A DNA stretch of 64,000 bases from Clusia tigrina (Eukaryota > Arthropoda > Insecta > Diptera > Clusiidae), in the NCBI GenBank assembly GCA_920105625.2, contig OV050033.1, positions 19,736,001-19,800,000 of the forward strand, given 5' to 3'. Each line of letters begins with the position of its first letter. The first letter of the stretch is position 1. A program made the translations under genes and the position numbers. The notes under the pieces are model-generated. The model worked only from the letters and a program-made list of their open reading frames with translations. It was not told the DNA's origin and searched no databases. Positions 49,254-62,199 of the stretch are shown here, in pieces.

Positions 49254-51853
49254 GTATGTATATAATAGCAAAAACCAAATTGAAATTTATTCAAAATAAG
49301 CTCCGAGTTATCGTTCAAAAAGTCCATGACCTACCAATAAGGTAATACATCCATTGGTTGAAATTTATTCATATTTTTAAGATATAGTTCAACAACTTCA
49401 TTGCAATCACTACAGATAAATTTTTCCAACACTGTACAAGACTTTCTTATAGAAGTATTCTAATATCCCCAACTACGGTGGTAGCTCCCCTTCAGTTGAT
49501 GCAGTATCCTTTACACAGAGGCATGTTTTAAAGTATGTTAGCATTTTATAGCCAAAGGGAGACGAAGTCTGGAGAACAGCGTAGTTGTCCTGTCGAATTC
49601 TGAACTTGCCCCGGTCTGATTAAAAGCTGTTGTTTCACGTATTTTATTGCGACCTTCAAAATACCAACAAAAATCTTTATAGATCTTGCTTGAAGTTCAT
49701 TTTTTTATTGAAAGGACAGTAATTTCTTTATTATCTCAGATCTGATTATCCACAGTTTGAAATAAAGTGCCTGCATCATCTTTACACTAGTTTTTTTATA
49801 TTTAAAAATTAATCTTTTCAATATTCGTGAAGAATACTGAAAAATTAAAAATCTGTTTCCATCCTTAGCTTATATGTGAACCCTTGAATTAATTAATACG
49901 AATAATGAAATTCCTCCAGATAATTATTTTGGCAGATATTAAAGACAGTATTTTTCTTAGCATACTTTTGAGGGCAAAAGTAGAAATGTTGAAAACAGAT
50001 TTTTCGGAAACTAACGGCTTTTTTACATCAACCAATGTGTCACTATTAACGCCCTTTATTTAACTAAACCACGTGATAACAAAACTAATGCTTTCTTTAA
50101 GTATACCTTGATTAAGCTTCGGGCAATGCAGACTTCAATATGGGGTACAATCTTGAGAGGACTATGATAAATTCTTGTAGCATGCAAATATATGCAGCGA
50201 AAATTAAAATACCATTTCCACACCGCAATATCCTTAACGGATATTTGTACCAACCTTGCGAAACTAGCATAAATTTGTATTCTCTCTGCACCGCTGCTTG
50301 GTGCATTAATTTCTCAAATAAATGTCTAAATCACTTGGGGAGCAAAAAAGATGCAAAAAAAAGTTGAATTTATTTAAAAAATAAAGGCAAAAAATGACGG
50401 CAGGATTTAGGATTAAAAAACGAGAGCTTGGGCTTTACAAGCAAAGCAACACAAAATTAAAGAGAAAGTGTGGAAAACTATGTAAAGTAGGAAGGGGGTA
50501 AAAATTGTGTGAAAAAGTACGAGGCGCAAACAAAACGTAATTAAAAATGCTGCAAACAAATTAGAAGCACTCGCAGCTCTCGGCTCGCAGCTCGCAGCAC
50601 GCTAATGTAGCCTTAAGTGGCTTAACCGCGCGCGCAATGACCACGCGTTTCAGTTGTTTGTTGTCAGGATTTCCCTCGCCTCGTAGCCTAAGAGTACATA
50701 CGACGTCTGTGTTTTTTCCTGTCCTTTCGCGGGTTTTTTGGCGAGCTTTTTTTAATTTGTTTTTTTATTTTCAAAAAATACTTTAAGCAGATTTTTGTAC
50801 GTTTTCTCTTTCTCTGCTAATAAATGTCAAAAGGTATTACGCCTTTTAATAATTCAAGTAAAGTTCTTTGCTTTTTGCACCGTTTTCTTTCTTTGTATTT
50901 TTCCCTTCGCTTTGCGTACTGCTGCGATTGCGATGCTGCGGGTTACTTATTCACTTTGTCCTTTGTTCATTTTACTGCTAAGCTCACTCTAAGCGTATTC
51001 TGGCATAATTTTTGTAAATTGTAGGGAAAAAGGAGCAAAAAAACAATCGCTGTGCAGTTTCTTCCTTGAGAAAAAAGTTATTTTCGATGTTGAGAAATGT
51101 CCGCACTAATTAGAGTTTTCATTCCTTTCCGACTGTGCGCCAGTGTGATTTACGCTTTACGGATTATAATTTTTATATAATTTTACATTTTTTTTATGGT
51201 TTTGTCGCACTCGGCAAAGAATTAGGGTCAATGTAGAGAGCAATTGTCTGGACAGTGTTTGCGTCACTTAAATACAATTTTTTGTGAGGTTCTACCGTTG
51301 AGGTTTGCAAGTTTTGTGTTAATTTTGCGATATCCTTGCTGCCTCACACTATTTCTCGTTTAATTCAGTGTTACTTGGCGGAGTTGGGGTTCACATACCG
51401 AAACCAGCTGCTTACGTTATAATTATGCTGCTCTTAGTTTAATGCTAATTAAGATAATTTCACCAAGTTCAGGGTTTGCTTGACATAAACCACCTTCCTA
51501 TACGCTGTGATTAGCTGAGCATGTTGGCCAACTGATTGCCTGGCGCTGGTGGTGTGAGCCCTAATTAATATAATAATAGATATACTCTCACAGCTTCACA
51601 CCTCTACTTTGAAATTTAATGCTTATTAGAATGTGCTTGTGGAGTGGTTCTTCTTACCTCTCTGGTCCTTCCCTACGCGTGTTGCATTGCAAATAAAATA
51701 CAGAAATTTATAGTATAAAAAGTGCGCCCTACTTGCGAGTGTTGAACGTTTAATTTACATATTCGTCCATTACTCTACACCACAGCTCTACTAAAACTTT
51801 ACCGTCTCTTCTCTTCCCGTTTCCTTTTGTTTTTCTTTTTTCTTTTCCCTTAG
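49254..51853 (+). other. CadN: CadN intron between exons G and H
   Basis: A 2,600-bp intron with no recognisable element. It has poly-T tracts and a CGCAGCTC-type short repeat near 50575-50600. The 3' end carries a strong pyrimidine tract (about 51800-51850) before TTAG. Confidence 0.9.
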
Positions 51854-52043
51854 GTCTATTACTACATTGTGGATTCACCGCGTAACGAAGGCAAAGAATT
51901 CTTCGAAATTAATTTACAAAGCGGCGAAATATTCACCAAAACCGTTTTCGATCGTGAGAAAAAAGGCGCGTACGCTCTGGAAGTGGAAGCACGTGATGGC
52001 GCACCATCGGCACGCCCGAACAGCAACGGACAACCCAATTCAG
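51854..52043 (+). CDS. CadN: CadN exon H: neural cadherin EC repeat, last in window
   Basis: A 190-nt exon between CCCTTAG and TCAG|GTTAGT, entering in phase 0 and leaving one base (G) of a codon. It reads VYYYIVDSPRNEGKEFF, EINLQSGEIFTKTVFDREKK and YALEVEARDGAPSARPNSNG. It supplies the middle and back of the repeat opened in exon G, including the FDREK form of the LDRE element and the ARDGAPS strand. The linker that closes this repeat is not in the window. The next exon should start with two bases completing the G codon, probably Val by recall of the fly protein. Confidence 0.94.
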
Positions 52044-52965
52044 GTTAGTAGATTTTCCGTTGGTACGATTGTAAATTTATGCAAAACTAGGCTAAGAAAA
52101 AAAATTGTGGGTGGGACGTTGCAAACAAGTGCTGCACCATTCCGTGATAGCGAGGAATGTGCTGGGTATCTGTGAGCGAAAAAACAAAGTTTTTTGTGGA
52201 CATGGCTACCACTGTTTTGACGCATGTTGTCAGTTTGTTGTTGTTTTTTCAATGGACTGTGAAATATGCCACTGCAATTTGCACATGCACGGAAATTGTT
52301 GGATGAAGAGAGGGAAAATTTCAATTGTTTCTATGGCTTCTCCAAGTGCAGGATTCAATTGAAGGAGCAACATACGACCACAATACTTTTTGCTTCAAAT
52401 ATTTTCCGATTTCGGAGTAGGTTGATTTCACTGGGAGCACAGACAGTGTCCTCTCAGTAGTCTTATGCAAAGGAGCTTATTCAGAGAAATAAGAATCTGG
52501 TATTATTAATTTTGTAAATTATGATAAACCTAATCTCAATGCCATGTCCATGATTAAAATATGAATAACTAGACAGACCGAAATAAACGAAAAATTTCTC
52601 ATGATGGGACAAAATACTAGTATTAAGCCAAACCAAAATTGAGTGGGTTAGCTCAACTCGAGACATATCTACTGCTATTGACGTACTATAACTCGAGATC
52701 TATACAATATTTATGAGCAAAATTTGTGATAATGATACAAAGTTTTTGGAGCGAAACTTATCTTAGCGGGCGTAACTTTTCAGCTGCCACGAGCACCTTC
52801 ATATTGGATTCAGATATAGTACAAACATGCTTATAAATGTGTTTAGTATTACGTTATGGTTTAACTCTCAGAGACACTTTAGTTGTGTGGGCTTCGGTTG
52901 ATATATGAACTTGGTTAATGATATCCTGAATCTGTCTAACTCGACATCAGCCCTTTTACTGATTA

Positions 52966-53085
52966 ACATGAACCGCCACTACGTATTGATGTTCTGGGTC
53001 CTTCTCTATATGAAATATTAACAACATGAACCGCCACTAAGTACTGATGATGTTCTGGGTCTTTCTCTATATGAAATATTAACAA
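52966..53085. repeat. 58-bp tandem duplication
   Basis: ACATGAACCGCCACTA starts at 52966 and again at 53024. Both copies continue to CTCTATATGAAATATTAACA, with a 3-bp insertion (GAT) in the second. Confidence 0.85.
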
Positions 53086-56000
53086 TTGAAAAAACCATTT
53101 GATTATTATGAATAATTCATAAATTATACTCAAATTATTATTATATCTGTTCATGTATCGTTCGCGATAATACTATAAGTCAATAATGATCATTTTCCCC
53201 TTTCACACATACGATTCTCATACTATAAACTGTCAATGCTACCGTGAAGCAAGAATAAATAAGGGTGATGTGTCTTTCGTGGCTATGGGTATATTTGCCT
53301 AAGGCCACAGAACGCGCTGGAATGATCTTGAAAGCCGAAAATTACTACAATAAGAGGTGGTTTGAGCTGTTCGGGAGGGGAGTTCAATTGCAAATTATCT
53401 GCTTCAGTGGTAGCAAATTCAGTGGTTAGAAATTAATGTGAAGTTTTGAAAAGGGGAAACATTGTCATAAATTTGCACTCGAATCAAACAATTTTAATAA
53501 AATGCAAAGGGTTTTTGGATTACCTGACTTGCCTTAAACTAATAATTGTAACAATACTAATAAAGAAACTAAATAACTACTGAGCTTAGGGGCATGAGAT
53601 AATATGCGTTTTTAACAAGTTTCTATTTCGTTATTTGCTTCTAACAAAATTACGTATACTATTATACGCATGCTTCCAGTCAAGTATCCAAAGTTCAACC
53701 CCTTCCACTGCTACCATCCTAATGCAATTTGAGCCACAAAAATCTCCAAAGTTAACTATATCATGAGCAGCATTTAAGGGCTTCTACTGCTATCGAATTT
53801 ACATTCATGACTTTTTCTCCTTTGGTAATTTTGTTTAATTTATACAACTAGAGCTGAGCTGATGTTGTACTCCAGTTACTTTTAAAAATAGTTTTTTACG
53901 AATTTCTTAAAATACCACTCAGAAAATGGACACCAAATTAAAAACACAAATTAAGTTTCATTTACATATAAATGAAAAATGCTTTTTTCTTTTGAAGAAA
54001 ATTACATTTTCAAACATTTAACTTCAGCAGCACAAAGCGAAGGTGAAACTAAAAACCAAAAAAAAAAATATACAGAATGCCAACAAAAAGGAGTTAAAAA
54101 TTTTCATGAAAAGAATGTCAAAAACAGAACGGGAAAGCAAAAACCTTTTTAACATAGCATTCGAAACCATGATGCGATTTCTCAGAGAGAAACGGGGTAT
54201 GAGAGAGAATAGTCGGAGAAGGTAACCGAATAAATAAAAGTAAAAAGTGTTAACAATTGCAGGAGTAGCCAACGAGTTGAAAGACGGGCAAGCAGGAAGG
54301 CGGCAGGTGTAAGCCACAAAGCCGTAGACAAGTCAAAGGAGGAGCCCATTAAAACGAAAGCCAAAGCACAAAAGCGACTTAAACCATTCACATATAAAAA
54401 ACCTAACAAAGCAATTTCCTAGCACGTTTATTTGCTTGTGTTGACAGCGACTGACGTGGCGGCTGCCATCGCTTGCTTCGTGCAAATACATAATAAGCGT
54501 CATGTTGCCGCAACATGTTGACATCACGCAAATAACACGTCACACAGCTTTGTCAAACAAGTATGGCGGAAAAGTGTGTGGCATTTGTCAATGCGCTCTC
54601 ATTGTGTGTGGTTGGGTGTGTGTGTGTGTGTTAGTGTCAGTGTATGCGGTGCTTGCTGACATTTCAATCTCATTTTGCAATTTCATTTTATTTGTTGCAT
54701 GTATTTACACAGTGGCGCTTCTGCATTCTTAGCTAACACACGCAACAGCCACAGGCAAATTGACTTGCCGGCGTCATTTTCATTTTAAACTAGCTTTATA
54801 CTCCTGTTGCCACCCGGCAGTGAACTCGATGCATTGTAACGTTCTCCAAATTGATTTCATTTGTGTGGTTTCTGTTATTTTTTTATATTTACATATTACA
54901 AATTAGACGAAAATTGTTAAAAATCAGAGCTAACAGGTACTGACAATGTACATGACAAGTCATTCGTAACGTTATTCATTATCCACATGTCAGGTAGCCC
55001 ACTCTTTTTATGGTAAAGTTGAATGTGTATAAATGTGGAATCTTTTAATAAGAATGTCCTAGGAGAACTTCAAAATAAAACCTAACAAAAATAGTCACCT
55101 CGTAGAGGGTACAGGGAAACTGCATTGGCTTTCGCCGCTTTCTATACGAAGCAAAAATGAGGTGCAGTTTAAGGATAAAATTTTGGTCATCTATAACAAC
55201 AATTTCATAAGTGTGTTTTCATTGGGAACTATTTTGGAATGATTAATATAAATATTATGTAAATTTTAGTAGGTAAATGTATATTATTTTTTTCTATTTT
55301 GTATTACCGACACGCAAAGTTTATACTTTCGACTCTCTAACTGGCGTTTATTGTCCCAGATATGCGAGGAAACAAATCATTCCAATTTTCTGTTGGGTAC
55401 ATGCGCCTGGAGTTTATGTGCATGTTTGGGTTTCTATGAGTGTAAAAGCTCATTTTCAATCGGTTTCATTTTTCAAGTATTTTCGACACAATTTCCAATA
55501 CAATTTCGTGTTTTTAAACTGTTTGTAGTATTTTGGGCATGGCGCGCCTATTAGTGGTAGTGGTCACGGCGGCTGCAATCCGTTTGTTGTTGTTGTAGTG
55601 CTGGTTCGAATATATTCCAGTGCACGAAATTGGTAAACAAGCACTTTGCGTTAAGCAAACATTTTCAGCAAAATGTTTTCTTTTAATTTGCATTTTGCAT
55701 TCATTACGCTCAACAGCAAAATGTTAGTTATATGCTTTAAAATATGCCTGCACACAGGAAAACTACGTCAATTGAATTTCTGCACTGCTCAGCAAAATCT
55801 GCCAAATAAACTGGAATCTTTGATTGACTTTTGTTTAGCACTCCAAACCAACATATCTCTGTGGGTGTAATTGAGTACAGTATCAATTTTTAAGCGCGTT
55901 TAACATGCTAAATACAGTTTCAAGGGAGTCTCTTTGTGTGTGCGCCTGTATGTGTGTGTATTATTGTGGGATATGCATTTTGTAGTAAGGTCGCAGGGGT

Positions 56001-56360
56001 TAATGCAGTTTGCAACAAAGTGGCAAATGGAAGTACAAATTTAAATTTACTCTTCGCTGCATAAATAATCGAACTTTAAAAATAGCTACCAATGTGAGCT
56101 TCATCCGGACTACACAAGTTTTAAGCTTGTGTTTGCATATTGCAGCTTGCTACCTGTACCGTCCATATCCTGACTGGGAAGTAGATGCTCACTTGCTCAG
56201 TTTACGTTCGGTCTACTGAAGGGGGGCTGGTTGGTTGGTACTGGTTATGAATATGCATGCAATTTGCTCGCTCACAACACACACTTTCATTAGACGCCAA
56301 AAATTTCGAAACACTTGCACATCAAACAAAATTACCACTCCTCCTGCCTTGATGTGGCAT

Positions 56361-56377
56361 ACACACACACACACACA
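56361..56377. repeat. (CA)n microsatellite
   Basis: An uninterrupted run of AC units, eight and a half copies. Confidence 0.95.
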
Positions 56378-56688
56378 GAAACTCAGCAAAATAAATGCGC
56401 CGCCATTTGCTGCGAAAATTGCATAATTTTTCTTTAAGGTTTGCCTTGCACTGCGTTGCCACTGCCACTGCCACCGCTTCTGCCACTGCAAGTGATTGAG
56501 CTGAGCTCTGATATGGAAGCGTGCGGGACGTTGACGCTCTCAGCCGAAATTGAATTTTACAAGTTACAAATTGTGGCAGCAAACATTTTGCATACTCGCT
56601 TCTATGGTGTCGCTGACAGTGACAAAATAAAACATGCAAGTTTATTTTATCAAATTTGTAACCAAATAAAAAACACATACTTCCAGCC

Positions 56689-56722
56689 ACACACACACAC
56701 ACACACACACACCCACACACAC
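56689..56722. repeat. (CA)n microsatellite
   Basis: A CA run of about 17 units with one CC interruption near 56712. Confidence 0.95.
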
Positions 56723-59700
56723 GTTCGCACGCATTCCCGTACGCTTAGAAATATGTGTAAAATACATCATACACCAGCTTAACTTAATCAATATCCTTAC
56801 GAGTTGCGCGTGCACGCAGTTTGTTGCCGTTGTTTTGCATGTGTCCTGCTGCATCCCTGCAACCCTGCATCCTGTTAACTTGTTCTGCATGCTATGCGGG
56901 CGAGAGAGATTCTTGGCACAACATTTTTGTCAACTTTATTTAATGTGTGAAAGATGTGTGGAGAATTTATGTCTGCCTGCTTATGCGTCGATGTGTTGGT
57001 GCGTATGGGTGTGTTTTGCATACGGGTATGGCAAAGTTCTTCCCTGTCTCAATGTGTCACAAACTTTGAAGACTTATTTCAAACTTTTTCAATATATTGC
57101 GTTGAAAATTCTCTTACACAAATTATGTTTAAAAAGTTTGTTAGAAAGCTGCTCACAATCCAGCAACTGCGCTTTAAAGAGTGTCGCCGATGCCTCCTAT
57201 CAACGTCTGTTTACACTGGCAATAGTCGGCGGAGGAAATGTTTGAAAGTGTTTTCCAGTATGCAGTCAAAATGTTAAATGTCTTCTTTTCAAGTCTCACA
57301 TACTTTTAAATTCAATTAACGGAATTTGTTTTTTTTTTTCTATTCAAATTAAAATTTCTTATAAGTATTTACAGTCTAGGTAAGAATTCTTGATACCCTT
57401 CTATACCGATTGGAGCCATGGATGGCACATTATCACTTTTGTATGAGTGCTGCGGTTCTATTGTCTTGAAATACACGAATACATGAGTCGGTTTAATTTG
57501 CTTCGGATTGTATCTCAGAAGGCAAACAATGGGCCCACTGTGTGGCGTTGATATGCCTGCAAATCTCTCCTCTCCGCAACATAACTAATTAATTTCAGAA
57601 TCAAATTTCACATAATCCCATGGATTACAGATTCATCGCATAAGATAGTTCACACACTTATTCGAACTCTGTTCAAATTGTGGGGTGCATTTAGTAAGGC
57701 TCTAAATAATTTGGACTTATATTAATCAGTACTAATTAATCAGCAACCTGGCAATATTGCCTACAATTTCACAGCATTGAAACTCCTCTCGTATCATCAT
57801 CAGCAGACCTACCACATTTAATTACAACATTTTAAAGCGCATAGGTACACTGCTCCTTTAATCGTTATCATTTTATCCTCGACAATAGCACCACTAAATA
57901 CACCATTCAGCACTAAATACATAAGGACATTATTCTGCCCGTAATTGGCTACTGGCTTAGTGCGATACTCTGATAACTAAGCCAATTTTGTGACTTGTGC
58001 AGTGGAACTCCATTGATTTGTGCCTCCTCTGCCTTGGGATCGTTTGCCAACTGAAATTTACACCACTGCAGGAAAATCCGTGTTTGTACGTTTTTATATC
58101 CGATTTCTATTCTATTCCGCTAAACTTTACACGCCTCCAGTTGGTGCCATTCCAACATTTCTTTCTATAAATCCACTCGCCAGCAAACGCCGCGCTATCG
58201 GATCCAATCGCAATCCAAATCGCTGCGCTAATTAAGCCTTTGTCGTCGCTGGCTGCCAGAGAATGAAGTGGAAAAAAATTCGAAAAATTACTTTCGCTTT
58301 TCAGCGCAGTGCTGTTCGCAGTTGGAAGTGTCCTTGAAATGCAGGCGGTTGATTAAAAAACCGTATTACACACTCGCATATGCAGTGCCAAGCCTTCCAC
58401 ACACACAAACTCATTCAGACACAAAGTTTTATTGCAGATAACGTTTAATCACAGCAATTGAAAAGCAGGGAGCGTGCTTCGCGTGTGGAGTGAGTTTTGT
58501 TTTGTTTTCTATGTGCGTACGTATGTTTTTGTATTGTTTTTCTTTGCGCCATTCATTTGTTCCAATTGGGAGAAAATTGTTTTTTTTGATTATCCGTCGA
58601 CACTGAAAAAATTTTTCAACAAAATCAAACGAAAAAAGGCAAGGAAAATAATGTATAAAAAGTAGCAATTAATGCCAAGCGACATGAGCTTAAATGCTGC
58701 TGCAGTCGGAATCGTATTCGATTTCCATTATTTTTTTGCCTGCAGATAGTTTCGCAATTAAATGCACAGCAAAAGTAGGGAAGATTGCAAAGGCAATCAA
58801 AACCAGTTGTCAAAGAGAAAATTAAACGCAAAGGCTCAACAACAACGTGAAAAAATGGAAAAACGGAGTTTTCAAATTGAATTGGTATTCCATTTTTTTC
58901 GGGCTCTCACATTTCTCAATTTTCCTACACTTTGCAAACATTTTTCGTAGCATGCTTTTCGGGTAGGATTGCTGATGTTGTGGTTGTAATGTTTGTATAG
59001 TTACAAGTGGTGGTGGCACTGATAGTGGTGCTGGTGGTGGGTGGGTGGTGTTGTTGTAACAGCTTGGGTCCTTTCTGAATAACAATGACATACATCCTCA
59101 GCAGCAGCCGCAGACCCGCATGCGATGTGCCCAAATGTATGCTATATTTTTACACAAAAACACAACAATGCTGTTGTGCGGCAGGCGCATATAAATGTAT
59201 GTATGGCATATTTAAATTGTAGCCAAATGCCAAAAAAAAAGGCGAACAACACAAACAACAACAAAGTTGGTTATTGTCGTCTGGTGTTGTTGTTGTGGTT
59301 GTAGCAAACTAAACACTACAAATATTATTGATGACTGTTAAGCAGCAGTTTATGATTTGCTTCATATACGACTAGGGCACATATAAATGTTTGTTTTCAG
59401 TGAGCATAAATGGCTTCGTTATGAACCACAGTGTGTCTGTGCCTGTGTCCGTGACTGTTCCTGTGCCCTGTCTGGTGTATGTGAACACAAATGAACCCAA
59501 CAATTGATTTATTTGCGTTGTGCTGAAAGAAATTCTAAAGATCGTCCATAAATAATGTCGTTAAAATCATATTTGACCTTTTTGTAGGCATAGGTAGGAT
59601 ATTCGTCTGTAATAATGACAGAATTTATACAACTAAAAGAGTAAGGGAAAAAAGTATGGGAAAGAGTTGCGAAAAACAGAAAAGTTGCGCCCTAGTCTGT

Positions 59701-61663
59701 GAGATGTTTGTGGATGTCGCTTTGAAGTACTTTGCCAAATTATGAATTATTGCTTACTTTTTGTAGCAGTGCTCGTTTCACATCTAAACTAATTTTTAAT
59801 GGATTGTTTAGTTAGGTTTTAATATATTTGCCTGGCTAGATGGGATAAAGAGAATTTAAAATTGTGTTGGAAATCTTTGCGCAGACATTGAAAAAAACAG
59901 TTTAATCAATTGCAGAGTAGACAACAAAATTTGTAAGTTTTATAGTTGGTAATGTGACTAGGACGGCAATCCTTCTCAGTTCAATAGGATTTTATTGGAA
60001 TTTATGTAAGAACTACTTACTTCAGCCTTCTGGTAACTAATCAGTTTAATCTGTTGTTTACTATCCTGTTGCCGTCATGCAAAATACTTCGTCTGCTTTG
60101 CTCTTGTCTCATTTTTAGTTCCCTGAAAACTATTAAACCCAAACTTTACAGATTGCACATATTTTTGCCTTTTTGCTCTGTACCCAAAACTCTTCCCTCA
60201 GTTCAGTGCATTTACGAGCATGTTGTACGGCTTACAAATCACAGCTGTTTCTCCCTATCATAAAGTCCGGTTTTTCATTTTTTTTGTTTTAGTTTTGTGT
60301 TACAAAAGTCTTTCGTTGTTATCTGCAATACGTGCAGTGTTTTTTGTGAGGCATACTTTGGGGCTTATGGGCTTTGTTTCTCTCTACTAGCACATGCATA
60401 TTTTCGGTCATATAATTCAAGCACTAATGTTAAGTTTTAAATCCCCTAAAATGATGCTGCTCAAGTGATAACAAAACTTATGTGGGTAGTGTTAAGTGTG
60501 AACTAAATAGTTAAAAGACAATTTATTTAAAGTACTTTTGGGCTGTTGATCTGTTTACAAGTATATGAAAAACTACAAATTTCTAAAATGTTTTACAAAT
60601 ACAGACAAGCGACATATTTGAACTGCCTAAATGCAGTATGCTCTGTATAGTCCCAATTCCCTCCATAGTACTGACGGTAAAATCGATCTGCTTGTCTGTC
60701 GAAGTCATCGCATGGTTTTAGGCACTGTGTTTCATTTTATTTTAAATAAAATGGTTGCGTATTTTATCAGGCATAAAATTATGCCTGACTTTAATTTGCA
60801 GCCAGCCTCCACTTTAACCTTCCCACCTTTAACTTGCCAGCATATCAGCTTTTTGCATAGCCCTGAAAGTATGCTTCACAAATTTTCTCTCAACAAATTT
60901 GTATGCATTTGCTGCTCATCATACAGCAATTACTACACACATCATAAATTTTAATAAACACAGCAAGAAAACAAATACAAACAACAACAACAACAACTAC
61001 AGTAAGAACAACAAAAAATAAGGAAAAAAGCATCCTGCCAAAAAAGTTATTATGTATGTATGTTGTTGCTTCGTATGAAGTAAGAACTTCCTAATTTCTA
61101 GGGCGGAAATAAGTACTCATAAAAATTTGCTCATAAAAATATTGTTGTTGTTATTTTTGGTGTTGTTGAAGCTATTACTGCAGCATGTTGTTGTTGCTGT
61201 TGTTGTTTTTTCATAGCTTACTGCCATAAACGTATCATACTCGCATTTACTGTGCTGTTTACGAGTTTTGTAGGGTTATAGATTTATATGGCGTTAAATT
61301 TATTTTATTACCATTTAGCTTTGAGCTACTTGTGCAGCCTTTGTCTGGCATGCGTAAAAACCAATTCGTATGTGCACAGCTCAAGGGACTGCACACAAAA
61401 TAGTTGTTTTGGTGTTCTTTGAACTTCTTGTACTCTCAAATTCACTTGTAATGTCAAAAACAAACATAACAGAGTCGGGAAATTTAAAGCAAAGCAAACA
61501 GAAAAGAAGACAAAAAAAAACAATATACTGAAAGCCTTTTAAATCATTTGCTTACGAGCTCTTAATGACGCTTATACCGCAATTCATGGCATAAACCCCA
61601 ACAACATCTGTTGTGTTGTTTTCTCTGTTCACGCTTTATGGCGTTGTACTTTAAAGTACCGCC

Positions 61664-61819
61664 ATGAAGCATTTAAGAGGATTCCACGGACTGCACTCGT
61701 TCTTTCGTGAGCCACGTGCTGCTACTGTTGCTACTTCTGCTACCGATGCTGCTACTTCTGCTACCGATGCTGCTACTTCTGCTTCCGATGCTGCTACTGC
61801 TGATAATCATGTATCATAG
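61664..61819 (+). CDS. Possible short ORF with 7-residue repeats
   Basis: An ATG at 61664 in strong context (ACCGCCATGA) opens a 51-codon frame to a stop at 61817-61819. It begins MKHLRGFHGLHSFFREPR and then carries three copies of the heptad ATSATDA, encoded by a 21-bp minisatellite (about 61730-61792). The repeat keeps the frame open but also explains it, so this may be chance. I know no family of this form. It would be a nested sORF in the CadN intron. Confidence 0.15.
   Translation: MKHLRGFHGLHSFFREPRAATVATSATDAATSATDAATSASDAATADNHVS
61730..61792. repeat. 21-bp minisatellite, three copies
   Basis: GCTACTTCTGCTACCGATGCT is repeated at 61730, 61751 and 61772; the third has one change (CTTCCG). 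It is GC-richer than its surroundings. Confidence 0.9.
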
Positions 61820-62170
61820 CGAATTGCCTGCATATTAAGTCAGCATGAAAGCGTAAAAGTTTACACTCTCGCATAAAGTATCATAAAAACGCACGGTTAT
61901 TGCACTACCATAGACATCACTCATACGCCCCCTGTGTAGACAGCAAACTTGCCTGGCAATAATTTAATAAACTTCAACTCCCCCATTTTTACTTGTTACT
62001 TTGCCTTGATTAAAGTAAATTGCTAACATTTGTCCACATGCCGTCATGCACTCAAGTGCTGTTGTCGCTTAAATAAGTGAAACATGATCGATCTGTTTAC
62101 ACTGTCAAAGTGCTCTGCTCCGCTCCACTCTGGTGTGTGGAGATTTAGTTATATTGCGTGTTGAATAGCA

Positions 62171-62199
62171 GGAATTGATTGAATTTTTCAATCAATTCC
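62171..62199. repeat. Perfect 13-bp inverted repeat with 3-nt loop
   Basis: GGAATTGATTGAA (62171-62183), the spacer TTT, and its exact reverse complement TTCAATCAATTCC (62187-62199). As RNA it would fold into a 13-bp hairpin in the long CadN intron. No U tract or gene end is nearby to suggest termination. Confidence 0.9.

Noticed and set aside
56441..56782. 113-codon ORF
   Set aside because: Partly made by Pro/Leu-coding CTGCCA runs and a CA microsatellite; no recognisable protein.
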